From assembly GCF_963678635.1 (NCBI RefSeq), contig NC_087063.1, positions 15,879,006-15,943,005 of the forward strand: a DNA stretch of 64,000 bases, read 5' to 3'. Of this stretch, positions 27,210 to 39,155 are shown in pieces. Below the pieces are notes generated by a model that was not told the DNA's origin, did no database searches, and worked only from the letters and a program-made list of their open reading frames with translations. The first letter of the stretch is position 1; each line of letters starts with the position of its first letter. Origin of the DNA: Symsagittifera roscoffensis (Eukaryota; Xenacoelomorpha; Acoela; Convolutidae). A program made the translations under genes and the position numbers.

Positions 27210-28092
27210 CATGGCATATAGTCGCACTTCAAAAGTGTATTTTTGAACTTCATAATTAATTTTTTTATCTGTCAGTTTGGTTTCCTCAATTGAACTGGTA
27301 ATTTTTTTGTCCGATAGTCTTGATGATCGATATTATCTTTTTGGTTAATGTTCAGCAACTTTATATAGTAAATCAATTGCATCACTTTGCTCGCGTTTGC
27401 TTTGCTGTTTTGATTTTCTTTATGTAAAGAAAACTTCGTGTTTTTTTTAATAAGCCTTTGAAAAATCATGACGATGAAGGCTTTGAATCTTCAATCAATT
27501 TTTTTTTGCTCCAATTGATGCTCATGGGTAATTCTAAGGTTCTGATAGAAGTTTATTGAGCGTTTTCCCATTTCCAGGAAAAATTATGAAAAAGAAATGA
27601 TTATTTGCTATGAATTGAGGTTGATTTATCCCTATCTGAATCTATTCAGCCATCTTGTGTGGTGGACAGTTATTCAAATTTCCACGTTTTCTTTTAATTG
27701 AACTTTTTTTCGATAATGCTTTTTCCTAATTGATGAATGATACCTCTTGTTTGTTTAGCTATTAAACACGTTGTTTAATGAAATTAATCTGTTTGATTGA
27801 TTCTCTTAAGTTTTAATGTAATTCCAACATATTTTTCTTCTATTCTCTTTGCAGAAGATGTATTTGAAAATTTGTTATTTGCGAAATTTTCACCTAATTG
27901 ATAGTTATCCCTCTCTGATTTTTTTGGCCATCGTGTAATGTGGACAGTTAGTTAAGTTAACGAATTTTCTTCAAATTGAACTTCATTCGAAACAGTCACT
28001 TGAAAATTGATTCATTTTTAAACATGCTCACGATTCTTTAGTTAGTGCGATTTCAGTTTGGCCTGTTTCCACAAAATGATTCATTTTACTTG
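27210..28092. repeat. Last satellite 1 unit, left of the insertion
   Basis: It is almost identical to 26017-26898 and breaks off at TTTTACTTG (28092). The missing continuation, ATGACTGATAACTC, resumes at 32515. Confidence 0.9.
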
Positions 28093-30296
28093 GTGGCCGC
28101 GTTCCAGCATTTCAAAAATTTTTTAGGTGGGGTAGGGCCCCCACCGGTACAAGTAATCTCCCTAAATTGGTCTTTAGAGAATCTTGACAAAAAAGTTGAT
28201 TCTCGAAATTGTCAGGTTAGATTGGTCTAATTTTTTGCATGCGGCCCTAAAATGTCAAACGAATAGGGGTTTCCTTTTGTGATTTTTTGACCCAACAATT
28301 TTTAACAGGTGTTTGGGCTAATTTGGGCTTTTTGCCCAATTTGGGAAAAGTTTTTATTTTGCTTAATTCTCAAAAATAAGTAAAAATTTCGATATACTTA
28401 TGAAAGAACGTCTAAATTGATCTCAGCAGTCCTATCTAACGCACTAATCATCATGGTAGTGGAGGTTTTTGAATCGGAGAAAATTGATTTTTTTGACTTT
28501 TTTTTACCCATTTTTGAATACTTTTTCAAAATTAAAGGCTTTAACGAAAAAACTTGAAAATAATTTGCACAATTAATTTATTTGAGCTTAAAGGGCATTG
28601 CTCTGGCTTTGTTAGCTAAAATGAAAAGTTTCAGCTAAAAATTGGCACTTTTTCAAAACAATCATTTTTTTCAAAAAATTTTTAAGTTTTTGATTTCTTT
28701 TCAATTTCTTGTTCAGAAATGAAGTTAAAAAACGATTTTTGAGTCAGAGTAAATTTTTTGTTTCCAACCTAATGTACCTTATGTGGGAGTACTGTTTGTA
28801 CTAATTTTAGACCCTCATTCTTGTTTTTAGCCAAGATATTGCTTTCGAAATTCTGTCAAAAAAGTCGAAAAAACATGTTTTTTTGACCTTTCTCAAAATT
28901 TTAAAATAAGTGATCCACTCGTTGTTAGTCGCCACATAAGGTCTCCCAGAACCTCGAAGACTCCAATGAACAGACTGATGAGATTTTTTTAAATTTCTTC
29001 AAAATTTGAATTTTTTGATTTTTTTTGAACTTTTCAGCTGAAAAATTATTCTAAGTATCGCCATTTGAAGAAGAAAAAAGGTTAAAGTTCAAAATTTTCT
29101 TTCGTTTCTGGATTTTTTTATCCTTCCAGGCGTGTTATCACGCTGAAAATGGCTCATTCAGACTATCTGTATAGCTTGTTTAGGTTCCAGTTTCTCAAGT
29201 TGGCTCAAAGGTGCCTTAAGTGGAGGCAACAAGGAAAAATAGCCAGAATGAAAACTTCATAAAATCCACAATTTTCAACATTTTTTGATAATTTAAAATA
29301 CTAGACCCACTAATTTGGGTACGGTGAATCGTAATAGGCAATTGTTTTTCACTTTTTTACATTTTTGAAAATAACTAAATTTTGAAAAAAAAAAAACATA
29401 ATTTTTATTTTTTTCTCTTTTTAAAACATTTTACATCATAATGATGTTGTTTCTGCCAAAGTATTATAAACGGCTAGAACAGGAATCTTCATTGCTTAAG
29501 AACAGTGGTTGGTGCAAGGAAAACAAAAAAAACTGATTCATTTCTCCCAATTTACAAAAGAAAAAAGAAAAAAAAACTGTTTTTAAATTCATTTGAAAAC
29601 TTACAATTTTTCTCATCATTATCCCTTACCAGTTTTCACCAACCGCATTTGTAACCCCCTAACATCAGTTGTTCTTGGAAGCATTGATTAATAAAATCAT
29701 TTTTTAAAAAATTTATACAGCTTCTCATGAGGAATTGAAAACAAGCATTAGTGAAAAAAATTTTGTGAAAAATTAAAAACAACTATCCGTTATCCTGGAT
29801 CGAGGTAGGTTGCTCACTCGGTCCCTCTGGGACCTGTAGAGGGAGCAGCCTTAACCGTAAACTCTACGCTTAAACTCTGGAATCAGCTTGATCGGAATTA
29901 TGACATTAGCGGAGATCAAATAAGTTTTTGATAATGCGTTCTAATTTTGAACATTTTTTTTCTTTCCATTTCCTTCATTTTCCATTTCTAATTTTGCCGA
30001 AATCAGTCTCACTGCATGCCCGGTATTATCAAATACTTGATTAATTCACACTTTGAAATCTTTGCGTTCTTTCGTGGTAGTTTAAGTTAAATTTTATCAG
30101 AATTTTTCCTTAAAAATTTTTTCACGTGGCAAAATTAATTGAGCATTGGCATTTGCGCCCGAAGGGCGCAAGGCTAATGTGAATGCGTCGAGTCCGACGT
30201 CTTTGCTTGAGGCCATGATATTGGCGCATGACCTTATTGTTTTGGTTTCAGAAAATACCAAAAAAAAAATAAGTCACGTGACCTTGAGGGTGCTAG
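28093..30296 (+). mobile_element. Unrecognised inserted element, copy 1 (2204 bp)
   Basis: The copy begins GTGGCCGCGTTCCAGC and ends GAGGGTGCTAG, where it is joined directly to copy 2. It has no satellite 1 or satellite 2 sequence and no ORF beyond about 70 codons, so it would be non-autonomous. A GC-rich hairpin lies near the 5' end (GGTGGGG at 28126 pairs with CCCCACC at 28139). Another lies near the 3' end (TTGCGCCC at 30153, loop GAA, GGGCGCAA at 30164), and a 10-bp palindrome GTCACGTGAC at 30273 is 14 bp from the end. I see no terminal inverted repeats or poly-A tail. The tandem arrangement, the absence of a target duplication and the CTAG end recall rolling-circle (Helitron-like) elements. 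However, the usual 5' TC and the A/T target are not present. Confidence 0.75.
29795..29935. other. Conserved GC-richer structured segment in element copy 1
   Basis: Unlike its AT-rich surroundings, this stretch folds on paper. GCTCACTC (29812-29819) faces GAGGGAGC (29839-29846) with one mismatch, enclosing the perfect stem GGTCCC-TCT-GGGACC (29820-29834) and a TGTA bulge. The sequence after it, through GATCGGAATTATG, is also unusually well kept between the two copies. It could be an RNA structure or a replication or promoter element of the mobile DNA. I cannot assign it to a known RNA family. Confidence 0.5.
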
Positions 30297-32514
30297 GTGG
30301 CCGCGTTCCAGCATTACAAAATTTTTTGAGGTGGGGTAGGGGCCCCCACCGGTACAAGTAATATCCCTCAAATGGACTATAGAGAAATTTTGCAAAAAAG
30401 TCGATTCTCGAAATTGTCAGGTTGGAATGGTCTAATTTTTTGCATGCGGCCCTAAAATGTCAAACGAATAGGGGTTTCCTTTTGTGATTTTTTGACCCAA
30501 CAATTTTTAACAGGTGTTTGGGCTAATTTGGGCTTTTTGCCCAATTTGGGAAAAGTTTTTATTTTGCTTAATTCTCAAAAATAAGTAAAAATTTTGATAT
30601 TTTTATGAAAATAAGTCTAAACTGACCTCAGCAGTCCTATCTAACGAACTAATCATCATGGTAGTGGAGGTTTTTGAATCGGAGAAAATTGATTTTTTTG
30701 ACTTTTTTTTACCCATTTTTCAATACTTTTTCAAAATAAAAGCCTTTAACGGAAAAACTTGAAAACAATTTGCTTTATTAATTTAATTGAGCTTAAAGGG
30801 CATTGCTCTGGTTTTCTTAGCTAAAAAGAAAAGTTTCAGCTAAAAATTGGCACTTTTTCAAAACAATCATTTTTTTCAAAAAATTTTTAAGTTTTTGATT
30901 TCTTTTCAATTTCTTGTTCAGAAATAAAGTTAAAAAACGATTATTGAGTCAGAGTAAATTTTTTGTTTCCACCCTAATGTACCTTATGTGGGAGTACTGT
31001 TTGTACTAATTTTAGGCCCTCATTCTTGTTTTTAGCCAAGATATTGCTTTCGGAATTCTGTCAAAAAAGTCGAAAAAACATGTTTTTTTGACCTTTCTCA
31101 AAATTTTAAAATTAGTGATCCACTTGTTGTTAGTCGCCAGATAAGGTCTCCAAAAACCTCGAAGACTCCAATAAACAGACTGATGAGATTTTTTTAAAAA
31201 ATTTTCAAAATTCTAATTTTTTGATTTTTTTTGAACTTTTCAGCTGAAAAATTATTCTAAGTATCGCCATTTGAAGAAGAAAAAAGGTTAAAGTTCAAAA
31301 TTTTCTTTCTTTTCTGGATTTTTTTTCTTCCAGGCGATTTATCAAGCTAAAAATGGCTCATTCAGACTATCTGCATAGCTTGTTTAGGTTCCAGTTTCTC
31401 AAGTTGGCTCAAAGGTGCCTTAAGTGGAGGCGACAAGGAAACATAGCCAGAATGAAAACTTCATAAAATCTACAATTTTCAACATTTTTTGGTAATTTAA
31501 AATGCTAGACCCACTAAGTTGGGTACGCTGAATCGTAATATGCAATTATTTTTCATTTTTTTTTCAATTTTGAAAATTACAAATTTTTGACTTTTTTAAA
31601 AAAAAACATAATTTTTAATTTTTTCTCTTTTTTAAAACATTTTACATCATATTGATGTTGTTTCTGCCAAAGTGTTATAAACGGCTAGAACAGGAATCTT
31701 CATTACTTAAGAACAGTGGGTGGTGCGAGGAAAACAAAAAAAAACTGATTCATTTCTCCCGATTTACAAAAGAAAAAAGAAAAAAACTGTTTTTAAATTC
31801 ATTAGAAAACCTACAATTTTTCTCATCATTATCCCTTACTAGTTTTCACCAACCGCATTTGTAACCCCCTAACATCAGTTGTTCTTGGATCTTGGAAGCA
31901 TTGATTAATAAAATCAATTTTTTAAAAATGTATACAGCTTTTCATGAGGAATTGAAAACAAGCATTAGTGAAAAAAATTTTGTGAAAAATTAAAAACAAC
32001 TATCCGTTATCCTGGATCGAGGTAGGATGCTCACTCGGTCCCTCTGGGACCTGTAGAGGGAGCAGCCGTAACCGTTAACTCTACGCTTAAAATCTGGAAT
32101 CAGTTTGATCGGAATTATGGCATTAGCGGAGATCAAATAAGTTTTTGATAATGCATTCTTATTTTGAACAATTTTTTTCTTTCCATTTCCTTCATTTTCC
32201 ATTTTATTTTTGCTGAAATCAGTCTCACTGCATGCCCGGTATTAGCAAAAACTTGATTGTTTCACACTTTGAAATCTATCCGTTTTTTGGTGGTAGTTTA
32301 TGTTAAAATTCATCAGAATTTTTCTTTAAAACATTTTCACCTGGCAAAATTAACTGAGCCTTGGCATTTGCGCCCGAAGGGCGCCTTGCGAATGGGAATG
32401 CGTAGAAGTCCACGTATTTGCTTGGGCACATGATGTAGATGCATGACCACGCTCTCTTTTGTTTTCAGAAAATACCAAAAACAAAAATCACACACGTGAC
32501 CTTGAGGGTGCTAG
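30297..32514 (+). mobile_element. Unrecognised inserted element, copy 2 (2218 bp)
   Basis: It is in direct head-to-tail contact with copy 1 and aligns with it end to end, with scattered substitutions and small indels. Both ends are the same (GTGGCCGCG and GGGTGCTAG). The 5' hairpin is present at 30330-30350. The 3' GC hairpin is shortened to GCGCCC-GAA-GGGCGC at 32370-32384. The CACGTG palindrome has become TCACACACGTGA, which still allows a four-base stem. Host satellite resumes at 32515 with ATGACTGATAACTC. Confidence 0.75.
32012..32152. other. Conserved GC-richer structured segment in element copy 2
   Basis: This is the equivalent of the segment in copy 1. GCTCACTC (32029-32036), GGTCCC-TCT-GGGACC (32037-32051) and GAGGGAGC (32056-32063) are all unchanged, although flanking positions differ. 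Confidence 0.5.
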
Positions 32515-32887
32515 ATGACTGATAACTCTTGTTTGATTAACAATGATTAATCATCTGTCAATGTGATTTCGGTCGTTTGCACCTGTTGGTTTGTCTTTTT
32601 GTTTTCTTTTGCTATCTGTTTATCTTGTTGCTATTTGCGAACATTTCACCTAATTGATAGTTATCCCTCTCTGATTACTTTTGGCTATAGTGAATGGTGG
32701 ACAGTTAGTTAAATTTCCAAATTTTCTTCAAAATGAACTTCATTTGAAACAGTCACTGGAAAATTGATTCATTTTTAAACATGCTCACGTTTCTTTGTGT
32801 TGCATCGCAATTAGTGCGATTTCAGTTTGGCCTGTTTCCACAAAATGATTCATTTTACTTGATGACTGATACCTCTTGTTTGATTAA
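32515..32887. repeat. Satellite 1 remnant right of the insertion
   Basis: It starts exactly where the target unit was interrupted and repeats the same internal deletion as the 26017 unit (AACAATGATTAATCATCTG). A second deletion at about 32624 joins TGTTTATCTTG to TTGCTATTTGCGAAC, removing most of two blocks. It ends at GATGACTGATACCTCTTGTTTGATTAA, where satellite 2 begins without a spacer. Confidence 0.85.
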
Positions 32888-33618
32888 GTTTTGTTGTTTC
32901 TTTCCTGATTGCGATTGGTTTTTGTGATGAAACACGACAGTCTTCAGACGTCACATGTGTTGTATTGTAACTGATTTGCTCAGGTGGTTTTTTCGCGGGC
33001 ATGATTTTACGTTTGGTGCTTAATTCACATTCTTTTGACGTTTAAAGGTTTTTGTTTTCTCGCTCGATTTTTTGCTTTCAAAAAAGCTCTGGCTGTTTTG
33101 TTCTCTCTCTTTGTGAAATGGTTTTCATTTGAACTTGCCACAAATTTAATATTTGTGATGATACACGACGGTCTTCAGATTTCACATGACGTTCTTAGGT
33201 AACTGACACGTTCAAGTGGATTTTTCGTTTCTTAAACAATCATTTAGTACCTATTTTCCCCAATATGACGATTATTTTAGCTGAGATTTTCTTGCCTACT
33301 TTTTTAGTCAGATATTAAAGTAACCATGAGATTTTGTTCCTTATTTATGAATTGGTTTTTATTTGTAAACGCAGCAAGTTCAAGCTTTGTGATAATTTAC
33401 GATGGTCTTAAGATTTCACATGACCTTCAATCGTAATCTGAGGCTGCAACCAAGTTGTTGAATCACTGAGCAATTCATTTGTTAATTTTAATTCGGTTTT
33501 TTTTTAGCGGTTTTTGGTTTTGAATAGGAGTTTTTAATTGAATTTCTTTGATTTTTGGTCTTGAGCTGAAGTTTTTTTGTTTCTTTCCTGATTGTGATTG
33601 GTTTGTTGTGATGATACA

Positions 33619-34516
33619 CGACAGTCTTCAGATGTCAAATGATGTTGTAAGGTAATTGATTTGCCCCAGTGGATTTTTCGCGCTCATGAATTTACATATG
33701 GTTCTTAATTATCATTCTTTTGACGTTCAAAGGTTTTTGTTTTCTCCCCCCGGATATTTGCTTTCAATAAAACGCTGGCTGTTTTGGTCTCTCTTTTATG
33801 AAATGGTTTTTATTTGAACATGCCACAAATTCAATCTTTGTGATGATAAACGACGGTCTTCAGATTTCACATGGCGTTCTTAGGTAACTGACATGTTCAA
33901 TTGGATTTTTGGTTTCTTAAACAATCATTTAGTACAAATTTTCCCCATTATGACGATTACTTTAGCTGACATTTTCTCGCCTACTTTTTAAATCAGTTAT
34001 TAAAGTAACTATCAGAGTTTGTTCCTTATTTATGAATTGGTTTTTATTTGTAAATGCAGAATGTTCAATATTTGTGATGATACACGACGGTCTTCAGATT
34101 TCACATGACGTTCTTGTTTAACTGATACGTTCAAGTGGGTTTTTTGATTCTTAAACAAAAATTTGGTGCCCAATTTTCTTCAATATGACGATTATTTTAG
34201 CCAGATAATAGTCAGATATTGAAGTAACCATGAGATTTTGTTCCTTATTCATGAATTGGTTTTTATTTGTAAATTCAGCAAGTTCGAGTTTTGGGATTAT
34301 TTACGATGGTCTTAAGATTTCACATGACCTTAATCGTAATCTGAGGCTTCAATCAGGTTGTTAAATCACTGGGCAATTAATTTGTTAAGTTTTATTCGGA
34401 TTTTCCAGTGGTTTTTGATTTTGAATAAGAGTTTTTATCAATTTCTTTGATTTTTGGTCTTGAGCTGATGTTTTATTGTTTCTTTCCTTATTGTCATTGG
34501 TTTTTGAGATGATACA
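33619..34516. repeat. Representative four-monomer higher-order unit of satellite 2 (~0.9 kb)
   Basis: Four distinguishable monomers follow in order. The cores (ACGACRG position) are near 33619, 33850, 34085 and 34313, and the next first-type core is at 34517. Type 1 has CGACAGTCTTCAGATGTCAAATG and the phrase CTGGCTGTTTTGGTC. Types 2 and 3 have CGACGG with TTCACATG. Type 4 has TTTACGATGGTCTT and AATCTGAGGCTTCAATC. The same order repeats from 34517 and again from about 35415, but is disturbed elsewhere. Confidence 0.75.
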
Positions 34517-37370
34517 CGACAGTCTTCAGATGTCAAATGATGTTGTAAGGTAATTGATTTGCCCCAGTGGATTTTTCGCGCTCATGAATTCACATTTGGT
34601 TCTTAATTATCATTCTTTTGACGTTCAAAGGTTCTTGTTTTCTGCCCCCGGATTTTTGCTTTCAAAAAAACGCTGGCTGTTTTGGTCTCTCTTTTATGAA
34701 ATTGTTTTTATTTGAACATGCCACAAATTCAATCTTTGTGATGATAAACGACGGTCTTCAGATTTCACATGGCGTTCTTAGGTAACTGACACGTTCAAGT
34801 AGATTTTTGGTTTCTTAAACAATCATTTAGTACCAATTTTCCCCAATATGACGATTACTTTAGCTGACATTTTCTCGCCTACTTTTTAAGTCAGTTATTA
34901 AAGTAACTATGAGAAGTTGTTCCTTATTTATGAATTGGTTTTTATTTGTATATGCTGAATGTTCAATATTTGTGATGATACACGACGGTCTTCAGATTTC
35001 ACATGACGTTCTTGTTTAACTGATACGTTCAAGTGGCTTTTTTTGTTCTTTAACAATAATTTGGTGCACAGTTCTCTTCAATATGACAATTTTTCAGATT
35101 TTAGTCAGATATTGAAGTAACCATGAGATTTTGTTCCTTATTAATGAATTGGTTTTTATTTGTAAATTCAGCAAGTTCAAGCTTTGTGATTATTTACGAT
35201 GGTCTTTAGATTTCACATGATCTTCAATCGTAATTCAGGCTTCAATCAGGTTGTTAAATCACTGGGCGATTAATTTGTTAATTTTAATTCGGATTTTCTA
35301 GTGGTTTTTGGTTTTGAATAAGAGTTTTTATTCAATTTCTTTGATTCTTTCTCTTGAGCTGAAGTTTTATTGTTTTTTTACTGATTGTCATTGCATTGGT
35401 TTTTGCGCTTATCCACGGCAGTCCTCAGATGTTAAATGATGTTGTAATGTAATTGATTTGCCCAAGTAGCCTTTTCGCGCTCATGAATTTACGTATGGTT
35501 TTAATTATCTTTCTTTTGACGTTTAAAGGTTTTTGTTTTCTCCCTGGATTTTTGCGTTCAATAAAACGCTGGCTGTTTTGGTCTCTCTTTTATGAAATCT
35601 TTTTATTTCAACATGCCACAAGTTCAATCTTTGTGATGATACACGACGGTCTTCAGATTTCACATGATGTTCTTATGTAACTGAAATGTTCAGGTGGATT
35701 GTTGGGTTCTTAAACAACCATTTTCGTGCCTAATTTTTGCACTTTGACTTTGATAGTTTTTGGTTTTGTCTCGTCTAATTCTTTAGTCAGTTATTAAAGT
35801 AACCATGAGATTTTGTTCCTTATTTATGAAATGGTTTAGATATGGTTTATATTTGTAAATGCAGAATGTTCAATCTTTGTGATGATACACGACGGTCCTC
35901 AGATTTCACATGACGTTCTTATTTAACTGATACGTTCAAGTGGATTTTTGGGTTCTCAAAGAATCATTTGGTGCCCAATTTTCTTCAATATAACGATTAT
36001 TTTGGCCAAATATTAGTCATATATTGAAGTAACCAGGAGATTTTGTTCCTTATTCATGAATTGGTTTTTATTTGTAAATTCAGCAAGTTCAAGCTTTGTG
36101 ATTATTTAAGATAGTCTATAGATTTCACATGACCTTGAATCATGAGCTGAGGCTTCAATCAGTTTGTTAAATCACTGAGCGATTAATTTGTTAATTTTAA
36201 TTCGGATTTTCTAGTGGTTTTTGATTTTGAATAAGAGTTTTTATCAATTTCTTTGATTTTTGGTCTTGAGCTGATGTTTTATTGTTTCTTTCCTTATTGT
36301 CATTGGTTTTTGAGATGATACACGACAGTCTTCAGACTTCACATGATGTACTGTAACTGATTTGCTCAAAAATGCCTTTTGGTGCTCATGAGTTTACGTT
36401 TGGTTCTTAATTATCATTCTTTTGACGTGTGAAGGTTTTTGTTTTCTCCCTGGATTTTTGCTTTCAATAAAACGCTGGCTGTTTTGGTCTCTCTTTTATG
36501 AAGTAGTTTTTATTTGAACATGCCACAAATTCAATCTTTGTGATGATACACGACGGTCTTCAGATTTCACATGATGTTGTGAGGTAATTGATTTGCCCAA
36601 GTGGATTTTTCGCGCTCATGAATTTACATTTGGTTCTTAATTATCATTCTTTTGACGTTCAAAGGTTTTTGTTTTCTCCCTGGATTTTTGCTTTCAATAA
36701 AACGCTGGCTGTTTTAGTCTCTCTTTCATGAAAATTTTTTATTTGAACATGCCACAAATCCAATCTTTGTGATGATACACGACGGTCTTCAGATTTCACA
36801 TGAGGTTCTTTTGTAACTGATACGTTCAGGTGGCTTTTTGGGTTTTTAAACAATCATTTGGTGCTTAATTTCTGCATTATGACATTGATAGTGGCTGTAA
36901 TTTTCTCGTCTAATTTGTTGGTCAGTGATTTAAGTAACCACGAGACTTTCCTCCTTATTTATTGTTTTTTTTTTGTAAATGCAGCAAGTCCAAGATTTGT
37001 GGTGATGGTTTACGATGGTCTTTAGATTTCACATTACCTTCAATCGTTAGCTGAGGCTTCGATCCGGTTGTATATTCACTGGGCGATTGTTTTGTTAATT
37101 TCAAGTCGGATTTTATAGTGGTTTTCGGTTTCTAAAAAGAAGTTTTACTTTAATTTCCTTCGATTTTTCTTTTGAGCTGAAGTTTTATGGTTTCTTTCCT
37201 GATTGCGATTGGTTTTTGTGATGAAACACGACCGTCTTCAGACTTCACATGAGGTTTTGTAACTGATTTGCTCAAGTGGTTTTTTGGGTTCTTAAAACAA
37301 CCATTTTGTGTTTAATTTTTGCACTTTGACATTGATAGTGGTTGGTTGGTTGTCGCCTATTTTTTATTCA

Positions 37371-39155
37371 GTAGTTAAAGTAACCATGAGAATTTGATCC
37401 TTATTTATGAATTGGTTTTTATTTGTAAATGCACAATGTTCAGTATTTGTGATGATACACGACGATCTTCAGCTTTCACATGACGTTCTTATTTAACTGA
37501 TACGTTCAAGTAGATTTTTGGTGTTTTAAACAATAATTTGGTGCCCAATTTTCTTCATTATGACAATTTTTTTGGCCAGATATTGAAGTAACCATGAGAT
37601 TTTGTTCCTGATTTATGAATTGGTTTTTATTTGTAAATTCAGCAAGTCCAAGATTTGTGGTGATGGTTTACGATGGTCTTTAGATTTCACATGATCTTCA
37701 ATCGTAATCTGAGGCTTCAATCAGGTTGTTAAATCACTGGGCGATTATTTTAATTTTAATTCGGATTCTCTAGTGCTTTTTGGTTTTGAATAAGAGTTTT
37801 TTATTCAATTTCTTTGAGTTTTTCTCTTGAGCTGAAGTTTTATTGTTTCTTTTTTGATTTTCATTGGTTTTTGTGATGATACACGACAGTCTTCAGATGT
37901 CAAATGATGTTGCAATGTGTAATTGATTTGCTCAAGTGGATTTTTCGCGCTCATGAATTTACATTTGGTTCTTAATCATCATTCTTTTGACGTTGAACGT
38001 TTTTTGTTTTCTCCCTGGGTTTTTGCTTTCAATAAAACGCTAGCTGTTTTAGTCTCTCTTTTATGAAATAGTTTTTATATGAACATGCCACAAATTCAAT
38101 CTTTGTGATGATACACGACGGTCTTCAGATTTCACATGATGTTCTTTTGTAACTGATATGGTCAGGTGGCTTTTAGGGTTTTTAAACAATCATTTGTTGC
38201 TGAATTTCCGCATTATGACCTTGATAGTGGCTGTCATTTTCTAGTCTAATTTGTTAGTCAGTTATTTAATTAACCACGAGACTTAGTTCCTGATTTATTA
38301 AAAGGTTTTTCTTTGTAAATGCAGCAAGTTCAAGCTTTGTGGTGATGGTTAACGACGGTCTTTAGATTTCCCATTACCTTCAATCGTTAGCTGGGGCTTC
38401 AATCCGGTTGTTTATTCACTGGGCGATTATTTTGTTAATTTTAAGTCGGATTTTCTAGTGATATTTGATTTTTAACAAAGTTTTTGTTTAATTTCTATCG
38501 ATTTTTTCTTTTGAGCTGTAGTTTTATGGTTTCTTTCCTGATTGCGATTGGTTTTTGTGATGAAACACGACAGTCTTCAGACTTCACATGATGTACTGTA
38601 ACTGATTTGCTCAAAAATGCCTTTTGGTGCTCATGAGTTTACGTTTGGTTCTTAATTATCATTCTTTTGACGTGTGAAGGTTTTTGTTTTCTCCCTGGAT
38701 TTTTGCTTTCAATAAAACGCTGGCTGTTTTGGTCTCTCTTTTGTGAAGTAGTTTTTATTTGAACATGCCACAAATTCAATCTTTGTGATGATACACGACG
38801 GTCTTCAGATTTCACATGATGTTTTTTTGTAACTGATATGTTCAAGTGGCTTTTTGGGTTCTTAAAACAACCATTTCGTGCTTAATTTTTGTACATTGAC
38901 ATTGATAGTGGTTGGTTTTTTCTCGCCTTTTTGAAATCAGTTATTAAAGTAACTATGAGAATTTGTTCCTTATTTATCAATTGGTTTTTATTTGTAAATG
39001 CAGAATGTTCAATATTTGTGAGGATACACGACGGTCTTCAGATTTCACATGACGTTCTTGTTTAACTGATACGTTCAAGTGGGTTTTTTGCTTCTTAAAC
39101 AATAATTTGGTGCACAATTTTCTTCAATATGACAATTTTTCAGATTTTAGTCAGA
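37371..39155. repeat. Satellite 2 segmental duplication, left copy
   Basis: This segment, from CCATGAGAATTTGATCC near 37385 to GTCAGAAATTGAAG near 39150, is repeated almost unchanged about 4157 bp to the right (41530-43312). It includes the unusual phrases GCACAATGTTCAG and TGTACTGTAACTG. Confidence 0.8.

Larger units (their letters stand above)
1..28092. repeat. Satellite 1: tandem array of ~1.47-kb units
   Basis: The phrase CATGGCATATAG recurs at 871, 2339, 3815, 5417, 7019, 8470, 9931, 11392, 12865, 14330, 15800, 17269, 18736, 20208, 21683 (one mismatch), 23132, 24603, 26017 and 27210. The spacing is mostly 1449-1476 bp, always in the same orientation, and the sequence between anchors aligns along its whole length. 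The array continues past the left edge of the window, so its true length is unknown. The + strand is T-rich with long T runs. Open frames reach only about 112 codons, occur on both strands and shift between copies, so no conserved protein is encoded. I do not recognise the family. Confidence 0.97.

Noticed and set aside
403-27469. Dozens of 60-112-codon open frames on both strands of satellite 1
   Set aside because: They recur only because the DNA recurs, appear on both strands at once, change length with single indels, and resemble no protein I know.
29795-29860. tRNA or tRNA-derived SINE in the inserted element
   Set aside because: On neither strand do box A and box B fit in the right order and spacing, and no cloverleaf can be drawn.
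28093-32514. Firm Helitron call for the inserted element
   Set aside because: The CTAG end, head-to-tail dimer and lack of target duplication fit. However, the 5' TC, the insertion between A and T and a terminal hairpin at the usual distance do not, and no Rep/helicase is encoded.
33156-33210. Box C/D snoRNA array (TGATGA as C box, CTGA as D box about 45 bases later)
   Set aside because: The boxes are simple in AT-rich DNA, the interval is short for a snoRNA, a convincing D' box is missing, and sequences flanking the boxes do not form the required terminal stem in most monomers.
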